Shown here one piece after another: positions 44,702-53,706 of a stretch of DNA of 64,000 nucleotides (position 1 is the first letter of the stretch; each line of letters opens with the position of its first letter). The stretch is from Aphanothece saxicola GSE-SYN-MK-01-06B (GTDB taxonomy: Bacteria > Cyanobacteriota > Cyanobacteriia > PCC-6307 > Cyanobiaceae). The stretch covers positions 248,001-312,000 of the forward strand of contig JAHHGT010000003.1 of the NCBI GenBank assembly GCA_019359745.1, written 5' to 3'. The notes under the pieces are model-generated. The model was not told the DNA's origin. It made no database searches and was given only the letters and a program-made list of their open reading frames with translations. Made by a program: the position numbers and the translations under genes.

Positions 44702-45721
44702 TCAACTGCGGCGATGATGTTGGCCCTGTGGCATCGGCGGAGCTGATGGCTCTCTGGAGGCTTTTGGGCTTGCGCTGGGCGCGATCATCTCCGCTGCCTT
44801 GGTGGCATCGCTGAGCAGCTTGAACAGGATCCTTGGGCTTTCCTGGAGGATCTGAATCCAATGATGGAGCTAGGCCGCATGGTTTTCACTGTTGCTGCCA
44901 ATCCCCAATCGCTGGGTCACAAGGAATGCCCCAAGCTCAGCGATCAGTTCTTCCCTTGCATAGGATTCGCTACCGAAACTATGCCGTCCGGTGACGCCAT
45001 CCCGATTCAGGCGCTTGGCTGCTCCGGTGGAATGAATCGCTTCATGGGCATGGGTGGCCAGAAACGCCTCATAGCTATGGAAGCTTCTGGAGCTTGGAAG
45101 CTCGATCCGATCCAATGACGGGATGTAGCAGGCGCAGTCGCCCCCGTAGATCACTGGCACAGGCCATGCGTGCAGCACGGCTCGCGCCTCTGCAAGCCGT
45201 TGCGATTCAGGCATGGGCTTGAGGTCTCCGATGGCTAGGGTGATGGCCTCCTCAATTCCGTTGCCGTGGAGGTCTGCCGCATTGAAGACGGCGGCAGGCT
45301 TGTAGCTGACCCACGTGGTGATCACGGGTTCACCATTGGCATCGAGTTGAGGATTGCCGTCTTCGTCCAGTTCTTCGTACTGATTGAACTGGGGGCGGAT
45401 GATGATGCAGGCCTTGCAGCCTTTCTGTGGTCCCCAACCCTGTTCCTTGGCTTGGGCATAGCCCAGCCATAGGGGTAGCTCGGATCCTCGGACGGCCATC
45501 TGCATTTCCAGCAGCACCGGGTTGCCACCCGTGTAGCAGTGTCCGGTCACTAAATTGCGATGGCAGCCACCTCGGCTGGGATTCCATGGTTTGCGCCAAG
45601 GATTCACGCCATCGGTCATCAGTTGGATGAGCGACTGGGTCAGGCGTTCTTCATGCCCAGTTTCAGGGATGCTGATTGGATCCTTGGCCCTTGGGCTCTT
45701 GTCGAGTGATTTCGTAGACAT
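44702..45721 (-). pseudogene. ArdC-like antirestriction / metallopeptidase gene with in-frame amber codon
   Basis: From ATG 45721 a 283-residue product matches ArdC proteins: an N-terminal ssDNA-binding domain (LTQSLIQLMTDGVNPWRKPW, WLGYAQAKEQGW) and a zinc metallopeptidase-like domain with HEAIH (226-230). A TAG at 44,870-44,872 stops it right after SENHAA. The same frame then continues for 55 codons with LHHWIQILQESPRILFKLL and SDATKAAEMI, the normal conserved end of the family, to TGA 44,702 just before a terminator. A single change of the usual Tyr codon (HAA-Y) to TAG explains this. ArdC protects incoming plasmid DNA from restriction. Confidence 0.8.
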
Positions 45722-45822
45722 GGCAACTGTTCGAAGGAATTGCTCCGCTCTGGCGGAACACCGTCGAACAGCCCCCGTGGGGAGGCCTCTACCTACCCTT
45801 GATCCAGTGGGGTGCGGCTCCA

Positions 45823-46476
45823 ATGGATCAGCGGATGGCGGCAGGAAGGACTTTTCACCGGGGGTTGAGGGAGCTGCTGTTGCACAATCCCTTGACGCGC
45901 ACCTGGAATGACGTTGTCACCGATAAGGTGATCCGGCCGATCGAGTGACTGGTGGGCGGTGCTGCCGCGGTTGCAGACGACACCCAGGTGCGGCTGGCAC
46001 GGAGGCTTGTGGAGGAGTTGGAAGGCAATGGGGGCGAACTCACCCCTCAATCGGCGGCGCTTCTTGGCGAGCACGTGGATCTGGCTTTCGATCTGGGCCG
46101 GCTGAATCGGTCCCTGTCACGGATGAATGAGGCGGGCCTGGGCTTTGAGGATCGGGTGATGCAGGTCACCACCCTTCTCGGTACGGGCGCTTACCGCCCA
46201 GGGCTGAGCGAAAGGGGTGACGTGGATCTGGGGCGCACCCTTTCCCTGAGGCGTGCGGTAGTGGAACGAGGTGGTTCTCGTGCCTACACCAACGCTGGTG
46301 AGCTGATGCGTCAGTACGGCATCGGTTCCCCGTTGGCAGCCTATTCCGCCAGCGGAGCGGCTTTGGCGGCAGCGATTCAGGCGGCTGTGGCGCTTCGAGG
46401 GAATGAAAGAAATGCCCCCGAAGAAGGGGGCATGGTTGCTGAGCTGGGCCCTCAGGCTGCAGGCTCGATCAGATGA
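45823..46476 (+). pseudogene. Unknown island gene split by an in-frame TGA
   Basis: ATG 45823 opens a 41-codon frame (MDQRMAAGRTFHRGLRELLL to KVIRPIE) ending at TGA 45,946-45,948. The same frame continues from GTG 45952 for 174 codons (LVGGAAAVADDTQVRLARRL, LLGEHVDLAFDLGRLNRSLS, LSLRRAVVERGGSRAYT). Because the two parts are in one frame and equally well formed, they are read as one gene with a nonsense change; a short gene followed by a GTG-started one is the alternative. No family was recognised. It is divergent from the ardC-like gene, and its 3' end contains a terminator that serves the opposite strand. Confidence 0.45.
46412..46433 (-). terminator. Terminator for the 46.5-46.8 kb minus-strand gene
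   Basis: Perfect 8-bp stem ATGCCCCC / GGGGGCAT with a 6-base loop. In the minus direction it is followed by TTCTTTC. It lies 36 bases past the stop of the gene at 46,469-46,792 and inside the 3' end of the plus-strand frame. Confidence 0.6.
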
Positions 46477-46792
46477 TCAGCGTCACGTAGCGCTTGGCGA
46501 TGTGATCGCTGCGCAGGTAGACGCCGATCCCTGATCGCTGCTGCTCCTGGCCTTCGCCGGTTTGGAAGCCCAGTTCGACAGAGAAATCCCCAACCGCCCC
46601 GATGCCGGCGTAGACAGGACCAAGGGAGTGGTACTGCCCAGCTTGCTCTGCTGCCGCGATGGCGGCTGTGCCGAGCATGGGTTGTTTCAGAGGTTGCGGA
46701 GCTACGGATGGCTTCGGTGTCTGAACCTCTGTCGATGAGGTGTTTCTCGTTGGGATCGAGTTGTTCGTTGAGACTGTAGTGGATGAGGCCAT
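46469..46792 (-). CDS. Small island protein, function unknown
   Basis: From ATG 46792 the product has 107 residues. It has a Ser/Thr/Pro/Gln-rich N-terminal half (STTVSTNNSIPTRNTSSTEV) and a more structured C-terminal half (YHSLGPVYAGIGAVGDFSVEL, RSGIGVYLRSDHIAKRYVTLII). No family was recognised. The frame has a terminator just downstream on its own strand, which supports it being a real gene. It overlaps the end of the convergent split gene by eight bases. Confidence 0.5.
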   Translation of the reverse strand: MASSTTVSTNNSIPTRNTSSTEVQTPKPSVAPQPLKQPMLGTAAIAAAEQAGQYHSLGPVYAGIGAVGDFSVELGFQTGEGQEQQRSGIGVYLRSDHIAKRYVTLII

Positions 46793-47326
46793 GGGTTGGC
46801 TGTTGTGCAGTGGAATGGCCACTGCGTCCACCCCCTCACAGCCCCCGTGGATAGAGATACTGGATCTAATGGATGGAGACCCTGCCTGGGATAGGAAAGG
46901 TTGAGATCTTCATCCGTGCTTGATGAAGACTGTTGGCGGTGCCTGGTCACCAAGTCCTGCAGACTGCGGTATTGCTGGAATATCCAGTGAAGCAGTCTGG
47001 TTGGTTTCCCGCCCGTGCATGGGAAAGCCATTGATGCGTCAGGCATTTGGCGCTTGCGGGTGCTGGCCAGCCTGTTCAGTTGGGAGGGAAATGAAAATAC
47101 TGCAGCCCGCGCACAGTCCCGTTTCACGTGAGCGCACTATTGAGAATAGAAGTCAATAGGGCTCTTGTCCGGGCCTCGCCTGGTCAGGAGTGCAGGGGTA
47201 CCCCCCTAGGGGTTTTTAGGTAGGGGTATTTCATCAGGGGGTGTAAGAAGGGCCTCCCGGATTTTTGGGGCATTTTTACGTGCGCGCGATGGCCCCTCTG
47301 TTTCACTGAAGTCCAGGGGGTGGCGG
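46793..47326. other. Intergenic region between island left end and the drm operon
   Basis: About 530 bases with no supportable gene. At 47,194-47,228 there are overlapping palindromes (GGGGTACCCC and CCCCTAGGGG) followed by TAGGGGTA, about 100 bases downstream of the drmC stop. They can fold into several stems and may end the drm transcript, but no clean stem plus T tract in the minus direction was found. Confidence 0.45.
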
Positions 47327-48115
47327 TTAGAGCTTCACAAAGAATCCACCAGTCACCAGATGCTGCAGGTGATCTCCGACCTGGTTGGCCCGCCAGGGCT
47401 CTCGCGTCAGCCAGCCAGCCTCGAAGTTGTGACGTTGCGCGGTTTCGCTGAAGTTGGCGCTGGTCACCAAGGCGCGGGCCCGGTCGGTCCCGACGTCAGT
47501 CACCACAACCTTCGCGTGCTGGTGGCAGCGCTCTGCGGTCTGGGAGAGAAGGCGGTGGTCGATGTAGGCCAGAGGCTTGGCGGGCCAGGGCCAAACGTCC
47601 GCATGGAACCACTGGCGGATGGCCTTCAACGGATCGGCTCCCAGCTTCCCTTCGATCTGAACCGGATGGAAGAACAGCTCCACACGCTTCAGCCGGCCGT
47701 CGCCAAGGCGCTCGGCAATGGATTCCAGTAACTCTCTGAAAGCTGCCGAAAGGCCGATGTTGTAGGTGGCAATGATCAAGCTCGATCGTGCCTGCTGGAT
47801 GAGCTGATCCACGGTGGCGAAGGTGTCGGCCGTCATGGAGTGGGCTGGTTCCGGACCAGACCACACGAAGCTCCAGCCATCCCTCTCCCGCTGCAGGGCC
47901 TCCTGCTGATCAGCCAGCTGCTCCAGCACCAGGGCCATCAGCCGTGGCTGGCCACCCTCGCGCACCATCTGCACCAGAAACGGTTCCAGCTGGCCACGCC
48001 CATCGGGGGAAATGCCGGCCAGCACGCCCTGCCAGCTGGTGGGCACATAGCTGAGCTGCCGCAGCGACGCGGCTACGGAACGCAGGGTCTGGGCGGGCAG
48101 CGACAGGCCCATCAC
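47327..48115 (-). CDS. drmC: DrmC-like phospholipase D-family protein
   Basis: The 262-residue product has a helical N-terminal half and a C-terminal PLD domain with one H-x-K-x4-D motif, CHQHAKVVVTD (H200-D207), followed by LVTSANFSETAQRHNFEAGW. With a single HKD motif it must dimerise to form an active site. DrmC of DISARM is a PLD-family protein of this size and always follows DrmB. Its start overlaps the drmB stop by four bases (ATGA). The family assignment rests on motif plus neighbours. Confidence 0.85.
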   Translation of the reverse strand: MMGLSLPAQTLRSVAASLRQLSYVPTSWQGVLAGISPDGRGQLEPFLVQMVREGGQPRLMALVLEQLADQQEALQRERDGWSFVWSGPEPAHSMTADTFATVDQLIQQARSSLIIATYNIGLSAAFRELLESIAERLGDGRLKRVELFFHPVQIEGKLGADPLKAIRQWFHADVWPWPAKPLAYIDHRLLSQTAERCHQHAKVVVTDVGTDRARALVTSANFSETAQRHNFEAGWLTREPWRANQVGDHLQHLVTGGFFVKL

Positions 48116-50022
48116 TCGGCTTCGGGGTAGATGAAGCTCCAGAAGCTGGGGTCGTCGTTGTCGTCGTGGACCGACACGGTGCGACTCACCAGGGCCCGAT
48201 CGAGGAACTCATTGCGTTGCTCGCAGGAAGTCTCGGCGATCAGCTCGCAGCCATGGCAGGCAGCACCGTGGGTCGGGCGGATGTCGAAGGGGTGGTTGGG
48301 GTCATGCTCGGAGCAGAACGGGTCGTTGCTGCAGAGCTGCGCCCGCTCGAAGGCCCTCTCCAGGTAGCCCACGATGCGCTTGCCGGCATCCACCAAGCCG
48401 CCGAGGGTTCCCTCGGAGCCCGAGGTGCTGGTGAGCAACAGGATGCCGTAGCCGATTTCCGGGTTGGCGTAGATGCGCTCCCGGATCGAGCTGGCTCCAT
48501 AACCGCATTCCAGGGCCATCTCGGTGATCAGGAGATGGCTGAGGCTGTGCAACAGGATGTAGGGGGCGCCGGGGAACGGGAACTGACTGCTGTCGAGTCC
48601 TCGCGACCGCAGCCAGTCGTTCTCGAAGGCCTTACTGAACTGGACGGATCGACCGGTCACGGCGTCGCTGCTGGCCCAGTCGGCGATGGTGGCGGGGTCG
48701 AACTCGATGAAGATTCCCTCTCCTTTGTTCTCAGCCGCCGGCAACCAGCGAAGATCGTTGGCCAGTGGCGCCCGGCCGTTGGTCCTGGTGGTGTCGATCG
48801 GCAGGCCGCCCAAACTGCTGGTGCGGGCGGTGAAGCGGGTGAAGCCCACCAGCGCCTGGACTTCCCGCAGGCGCTTCACCAGCAGCACCCGGCGGATTGC
48901 CTTGCCAAACCAGTCCGGTGGCTGCTCGGGCGTCCAGATCACGGCCTCGAACAGGCTGTCCTCCGCTGAGCTGGACACCCCATCCATGGGGCCGATGAGC
49001 AAGCGGAGTTCCTCATCCTTTGGCTGGGGCACCTCAGCGGTGCTGCCGCCACGATGGCCCTGGATCGCCTGCCAGAGCGCGGCCGGTTCCACCCCCGCAA
49101 AGGCGCTTCGCAGGCGGGGATTGAACTTCAGGGCTGTGGCGATGTCGCTTTCCGCCTCGATGGCTTCCAACTCAGCTTTCAGCTCGGTGACGCGCCTGGC
49201 GAGCCCGCCTGCTTCCTCTGGCAATGAGATCACAGAGATCGTCTCGCTGAAATAGGCATTGGTGGCCGATCGCACCAGCAGGCGGTTCTGGGTGCGTTCG
49301 CCATCGGTGCGGCATTCCTCGCTGTCGCGGCTGTAGCGGCCCAGCCAGGGGGTATAGCCGCCGCAATTGCCAAGGGCCTTGGTTTCGGGGATCAGGGCAT
49401 CGGCGAGCTTGCGGGTGGTACCTCCTTCTGCCTGCACGAAGATCTGGGTGAAGTCGTTGCCGGTGCCGGCCTCCAGCAGATAGAGACGCTCGTCGTTTTT
49501 GCAGCCGAACTGGTTGAAGCAGAAGTCACGCCAGCGGATGTCGCTGAGGTGGCCGTGGGGACAGGCCATCACGAACCGCACCGGCACCAGCTGGTGTTCG
49601 CCCTCGTCGTCCTTGTACTTCTTCCAGTCCTTGATGCAGCTGTCGTTGAAGTGCACCAGCAGGCGGGCACGGCAGATGATTCCCAAGGCCTCGCGGTCGG
49701 GGATCTTCTTCTGCACCACCGACCATTCGGGGAAGCGCAGGGCCTTGATCGATCCGCTGATCTTCTTGATCGGATCCACCTCCTTGGGAGGGGTGCGCAG
49801 ATCCACCCGCGCCGCGCCGGTCGCCTGGCGCGCCAGGCGGAGCAGCCGCGGCTCATGGATCTCGTCGCAGCCGCGATCGTTCCAGTAGTCGAGCCCGCCT
49901 ATCAGCACGGAATAGTCGGGCAGATCGACCATGGCACCCGGGCCATAGAGCTGCAGCACCTGGCTCTGGCGGGCTTCGCCGAGGGGGGGCGGGGCAGGTT
50001 TTCGTCGGGTGCTGGGCGGCAT
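48112..50022 (-). CDS. drmB: DrmB-like DUF1998 protein
   Basis: The 636-residue product has the DUF1998 region near the C-terminus: ILLHSLSHLLITEMALECGYG, ERIYANPEIGYGILLLTSTSGSEGTLGGLVDAG (in part), and a Cys cluster C564, C570, C589, C592, C600 (CHGCELIAETSC) that probably holds zinc. DUF1998 is the hallmark of DrmB. In DISARM DrmA and DrmB form a complex that binds DNA and hinders entry of unmethylated phage DNA. Start MPPSTRRKPAPPP at 50022, 34 bases after the drmA stop. Order drmA-drmB-drmC is the DISARM core. Confidence 0.9.
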   Translation of the reverse strand: MPPSTRRKPAPPPLGEARQSQVLQLYGPGAMVDLPDYSVLIGGLDYWNDRGCDEIHEPRLLRLARQATGAARVDLRTPPKEVDPIKKISGSIKALRFPEWSVVQKKIPDREALGIICRARLLVHFNDSCIKDWKKYKDDEGEHQLVPVRFVMACPHGHLSDIRWRDFCFNQFGCKNDERLYLLEAGTGNDFTQIFVQAEGGTTRKLADALIPETKALGNCGGYTPWLGRYSRDSEECRTDGERTQNRLLVRSATNAYFSETISVISLPEEAGGLARRVTELKAELEAIEAESDIATALKFNPRLRSAFAGVEPAALWQAIQGHRGGSTAEVPQPKDEELRLLIGPMDGVSSSAEDSLFEAVIWTPEQPPDWFGKAIRRVLLVKRLREVQALVGFTRFTARTSSLGGLPIDTTRTNGRAPLANDLRWLPAAENKGEGIFIEFDPATIADWASSDAVTGRSVQFSKAFENDWLRSRGLDSSQFPFPGAPYILLHSLSHLLITEMALECGYGASSIRERIYANPEIGYGILLLTSTSGSEGTLGGLVDAGKRIVGYLERAFERAQLCSNDPFCSEHDPNHPFDIRPTHGAACHGCELIAETSCEQRNEFLDRALVSRTVSVHDDNDDPSFWSFIYPEAE

Positions 50023-50056
50023 GGGTTCGGTTGGCTGTTGGCTCAGGTGGCTTGGC

Positions 50057-53000
50057 TCATTCGTCGGCGGTGATTTCCTCGCGGAAATTCACCAGCCGGA
50101 TCGGCACCGAGGGCTCCACATCCCGCAGGCTCCAGCCGGTGGAGAATTGCTTGTAGCCCTCGCCGGCATAAAGGGCATCGGTATCCAGCGGGGTGTGGAG
50201 CAGGCCCGCACCTGCTGCCTTGTCTTCGTGGGTCCAGTACTGGAGCTTGGCCTCCGGTTGCTGGGTGAGCTTCCACCAGGCCTCCATCAGATCGATCACC
50301 TGATCACGGACCTCTGTGGGCAGCAGCTGGTTGTGGCCATCGTCGGCGGCTCCGGTGGCAATGCAACGACTCTGCAAGGCGGTGGCTATCTGATCCTTGA
50401 TTCGCTGCAGGGCTTCGGCATTCATCGCTCCCTTGGGCGGAGCCAACTGGGGATTGCTGTGCCTGGCCATCGCCACCACGACGCCGGGTAGTCCGCGATC
50501 CAGGGCGCGGCTGGCGAAGGGTGTGCAGCTGGTGGCCTCGACATGGCGGTAGAAGGTCTGATGCCAGTAGGGGAACAGCTCGAAGTGGGAGCGATCGCGC
50601 GGACGGTTGGGGTTGAGCAGCACCAGCACCAGCCCCGGTTTGTTCTCCTCGGGGTTGGGGCTGAGCTGTCGGCCCACCCGGCTGGTGGCCTGGATGTACT
50701 CGGCGGCGGTCTTGGGCTGGTTGAGCACCACCATCAGCCCCAGCCTGGAAATGTCGAGGCCCACCGAAATCATGTTGGTGGCCAGGGCCACGTCGAGCCG
50801 TTCCTTGTCGACGTAGGGCCTGGAAAGCCGGTCCTTGGTGACGCTGATCCGTGCCGTGCTCACCCGTGAGGTGAGTTCTTCCGGCATCTCGGGCCTCCTG
50901 CGACTGGCGAACGGGACATCAACCCCCTCCATGGGGAGGGTGCGGTTCCGGTGGAACTCCTCCAGCTGGGCGCCCAGTTCATCTTCGAGGATGCTGCGGG
51001 TCACACCAAGTTCCTTGAGGTTGGAGAAGTACCCCAGCAGGGTCATGTAGGGATCGGCGGGATTCTTCGCTCCCATCCCTTTGTGTTCGTCCCACGCCTT
51101 CTGGGAAGCTGCCATCAGGCCCAGGTAGCTGCGCAGCAGCACGCCCTTGAGGTTGCGGCCGGGCGCCGAAAGCCCCACGTAGAGGCGGGCCTGATCGGGA
51201 TCCGGCACTGAGTGGGAGAAAAAGTTGTCCTCCCGCTCCGGCCCGGGCGGCGGAAACACACGGGACTGGGCCCGGCCGAAGAGGGCCTTGATCTGGGCTT
51301 CGGCCCGGCGGACGGTGGCGGTGGAGGCAATGATCTTCGGCGGCGGCGACTCTGGAGTGGGTCGCATCAGGTCTTCGATCACGGCCTCGTACAGACCGGC
51401 AAGGGTGCCGAGCGGTCCGCTGATCAGGTGCAGCTCGTCTTGAATCACCAGCTCGGGGGGCAGCAGCCGACCCTGAGGTATCTTCATGCCCGAGGGCTTC
51501 TCGGCCGGCCCCCAGAAGCCTGCGACGGCGTCACCTTGCGGCAGGTGGTAGTGGCTCACATTGCCAAAAAGTGAGGAGGTCTTTCCCACCCAGGGCAGGG
51601 CGGCGAACTTGTCGATGGTGGCGATCAGGAAGCAGGGCAGGCGGCGGTAGATCTGCTCATCCACGGCGAGCACCGGCAATGGCGTGCCCTTGTGGAAGGG
51701 GCACTGCCCCATGTGGACGAACTCCTGCTTCGCCTCAGGTGATCTGGGTTCTCGGCAGAAGATCTCCAACCGATCGGGATTCCGTGGGGGCAACAGGTGA
51801 AAGCCTTCCGCTTGAAGGGGACGGTTGCACCACGGACAGGTTTCGATCGGAATCGGTCTCTCTCCACCTCGCATCTTCCAGCGGTTGAGCACTGCGTGAG
51901 TGCACTTGTCATCCGGATCTCCAGGCCCTCCGAGCTTGTTGGGGGTGGCGGCCTTACCCACCCACATGCCGATCTCAAAGGGCCAGTCACCCAGTGGGTA
52001 GGGGTCGCCGGAGCTGGCGCGATGCAGCCGCTCCAGCTCCAGGGCACAGATCACGGTGGCGGCACGGCCGAGCTGGTCGAGGGTGAGGAGCCGCAGCGTG
52101 TAGCGCATCAGCACCGTGACGCCGGCCGATTCGATGCCGGGGTGGGCGAGACGCCGGTGCACCAGTGTGAAAGCGGCCAGGCCCAGGTAGGCCTCGGTCT
52201 TGCCACCGCCGGTGGGGAAGAACAGCAGCTCCACCATCTGGCGGTCGATCCGGCCCCGTTCAGACTCCGGTTGCGCCAGCCCCGGCAGGTTCATCAGCAC
52301 GAAGGCCAGCTGGAAGAAACGCCATTCGGGCGTGCGGGTGCCGCTCACCTTGCCGATCTGTTCGGGCGGCACCTTGGTGCTGAAGGCGGAGCGTTGCCTT
52401 TGGGCCCGGGCCATCACCACGTTCATGGTGCGGAAGGCTTCACGAACCAGAGGATCGCTGAGGAGCTGGATTCCTGCCTCGATGCGATCGGCGCAGTCCT
52501 GGGCCTGGCTGCAGAGGTTCTTGGCGGTTTCGTTGAGGGCTGGATCTTCGATTGGGTGGGCGGGCTGGCGTGCGATCCAGTGGCGGTAGGCCTTCACGAG
52601 CGGCTGGAGTTTGCCGATGATCTGCTCGCTCTGGGCCAGGTCCGCCAGGGCCTCCATGCCCATCGGTACGCCTCTGGCTCCCGTGGGCGGTTCCGGCAGC
52701 ACCCGAAGAACCTCAGCGGTGGGCAGCCAGGTGGTGGTGAGGGTGTGGGCGCGATCGGGTCGGGTGGGCTCGATGCCACCGGTGATGACGGCCACGTTGT
52801 GGCCGCTGGCGAAGCAGAAGTCCCGGCGGTACTGCAGCGCGGCAAGGGCTTCGTCGTTGTCCTGATTGGAAACGTTCTGCAGAGCGTCCCGACGGGGCGG
52901 AAAGCCTTGGGGGCAGTGGAGGCTCAGCTCCGTCTGGAAGGCGGTGAGGGGATCGCGGAAACGGATCTGGCTGCTCTTGGGGGGTTCGCGCTTGTTGAGA

Positions 53001-53599
53001 AGGAACAGCGACACCGAGAGCTGATCGCTGGGGTAGCCGAGTTTCTTTGGTGCCGGCTTGGCGATCCATCGCAGACAGAGTCCCTCGGGGTTGGCCTCCA
53101 AGGGGATGTCGTCACTGCTGCCAGGGCCGGAGATGGTGAAGCTTTTCTGCACCCGCCGGGGAGTCCGCTTCCAAACCTTGCTGGGGTCCCCCTCTGGTGG
53201 CGGGTCATAGTCGCCCCAGCTCACGGTGGCCTCCAGGCTGAAGCCGCGCTCAAGGATGAAACTCATGCCCAGGGAAGAAGGGAACCAGCTGCGGCGGGTG
53301 TTGGCCTGATCGAGGGAGTCGTTGGCATCGTCTTCGGATTCCTTCTTCTCCAGTCGATTCGCGGCGTCGTTGCTGGGGTCTTCGCCGGCCAACTCAGCGA
53401 AGTTCAGCTGGTGGTCAGCGGTCTGTCGTTCCGCCTCCTGCTGGAACACATGGGGTACCAAAAAGCCCGTCGTGTACCAGACAGAAGGTGGTTGGCTGAG
53501 CTGCTCATGGCGGCGGGCCATGTCATCCCAACCGGGGCCGATCAGATCGCTGCGCAGGGCGGCGACGAGTTGCTGACGGATCTGGGCGGAGGTGGGCAT
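50057..53599 (-). CDS. drmA: DrmA-like SF2 helicase
   Basis: From ATG 53599 (MPTSAQIRQQL) the protein has 1180 residues; an upstream ATG at 53677 adds a poor N-terminus. It has a long N-terminal region (1 to about 440), an SF2 motor with Walker A FPTGGGKTEAYLG (K467), the DExH box VIQDELHLISG (721-724), STATVRRAEAQI, and the C-terminal lobe NMISVGLDISRLGLMVVLNQPK then YIQATSRVGR. Between the Walker motifs lies a Cys-containing insertion (CPWCNRPL). It heads the drmABC operon and is divergent from the Fic gene. DrmA is the DNA translocase of the DISARM core. Confidence 0.9.
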   Translation of the reverse strand: MPTSAQIRQQLVAALRSDLIGPGWDDMARRHEQLSQPPSVWYTTGFLVPHVFQQEAERQTADHQLNFAELAGEDPSNDAANRLEKKESEDDANDSLDQANTRRSWFPSSLGMSFILERGFSLEATVSWGDYDPPPEGDPSKVWKRTPRRVQKSFTISGPGSSDDIPLEANPEGLCLRWIAKPAPKKLGYPSDQLSVSLFLLNKREPPKSSQIRFRDPLTAFQTELSLHCPQGFPPRRDALQNVSNQDNDEALAALQYRRDFCFASGHNVAVITGGIEPTRPDRAHTLTTTWLPTAEVLRVLPEPPTGARGVPMGMEALADLAQSEQIIGKLQPLVKAYRHWIARQPAHPIEDPALNETAKNLCSQAQDCADRIEAGIQLLSDPLVREAFRTMNVVMARAQRQRSAFSTKVPPEQIGKVSGTRTPEWRFFQLAFVLMNLPGLAQPESERGRIDRQMVELLFFPTGGGKTEAYLGLAAFTLVHRRLAHPGIESAGVTVLMRYTLRLLTLDQLGRAATVICALELERLHRASSGDPYPLGDWPFEIGMWVGKAATPNKLGGPGDPDDKCTHAVLNRWKMRGGERPIPIETCPWCNRPLQAEGFHLLPPRNPDRLEIFCREPRSPEAKQEFVHMGQCPFHKGTPLPVLAVDEQIYRRLPCFLIATIDKFAALPWVGKTSSLFGNVSHYHLPQGDAVAGFWGPAEKPSGMKIPQGRLLPPELVIQDELHLISGPLGTLAGLYEAVIEDLMRPTPESPPPKIIASTATVRRAEAQIKALFGRAQSRVFPPPGPEREDNFFSHSVPDPDQARLYVGLSAPGRNLKGVLLRSYLGLMAASQKAWDEHKGMGAKNPADPYMTLLGYFSNLKELGVTRSILEDELGAQLEEFHRNRTLPMEGVDVPFASRRRPEMPEELTSRVSTARISVTKDRLSRPYVDKERLDVALATNMISVGLDISRLGLMVVLNQPKTAAEYIQATSRVGRQLSPNPEENKPGLVLVLLNPNRPRDRSHFELFPYWHQTFYRHVEATSCTPFASRALDRGLPGVVVAMARHSNPQLAPPKGAMNAEALQRIKDQIATALQSRCIATGAADDGHNQLLPTEVRDQVIDLMEAWWKLTQQPEAKLQYWTHEDKAAGAGLLHTPLDTDALYAGEGYKQFSTGWSLRDVEPSVPIRLVNFREEITADE

Positions 53600-53706
53600 G
53601 GGTCGATTCTGGCCAGGTTGGCAAGAGACCACCGCCACTGGCCTGGAGCCGGGGCCCCGAGCGCAAAGCCAAGCCATCTTCTAATTTGAAGCAAGTTTGA
53701 AGTTCA
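53600..53706. promoter_or_regulatory. Divergent control region between drmA and fic, with TTTGAAG direct repeats
   Basis: The 107-base gap between the two divergent genes has an AT-rich patch at 53,678-53,706. TTTGAAG occurs at 53,685-53,691 and again at 53,696-53,702, one helical turn apart. The second copy lies just before the TTG proposed as fic start. This looks like an operator, possibly for the winged-helix tail of the Fic protein; that link is inferred. Confidence 0.45.

Noticed and set aside
44870-45721. Intact, naturally short ArdC protein
   Set aside because: The frame after the amber codon continues with the conserved C-terminal helices and ends next to a terminator, so truncation is a better reading.
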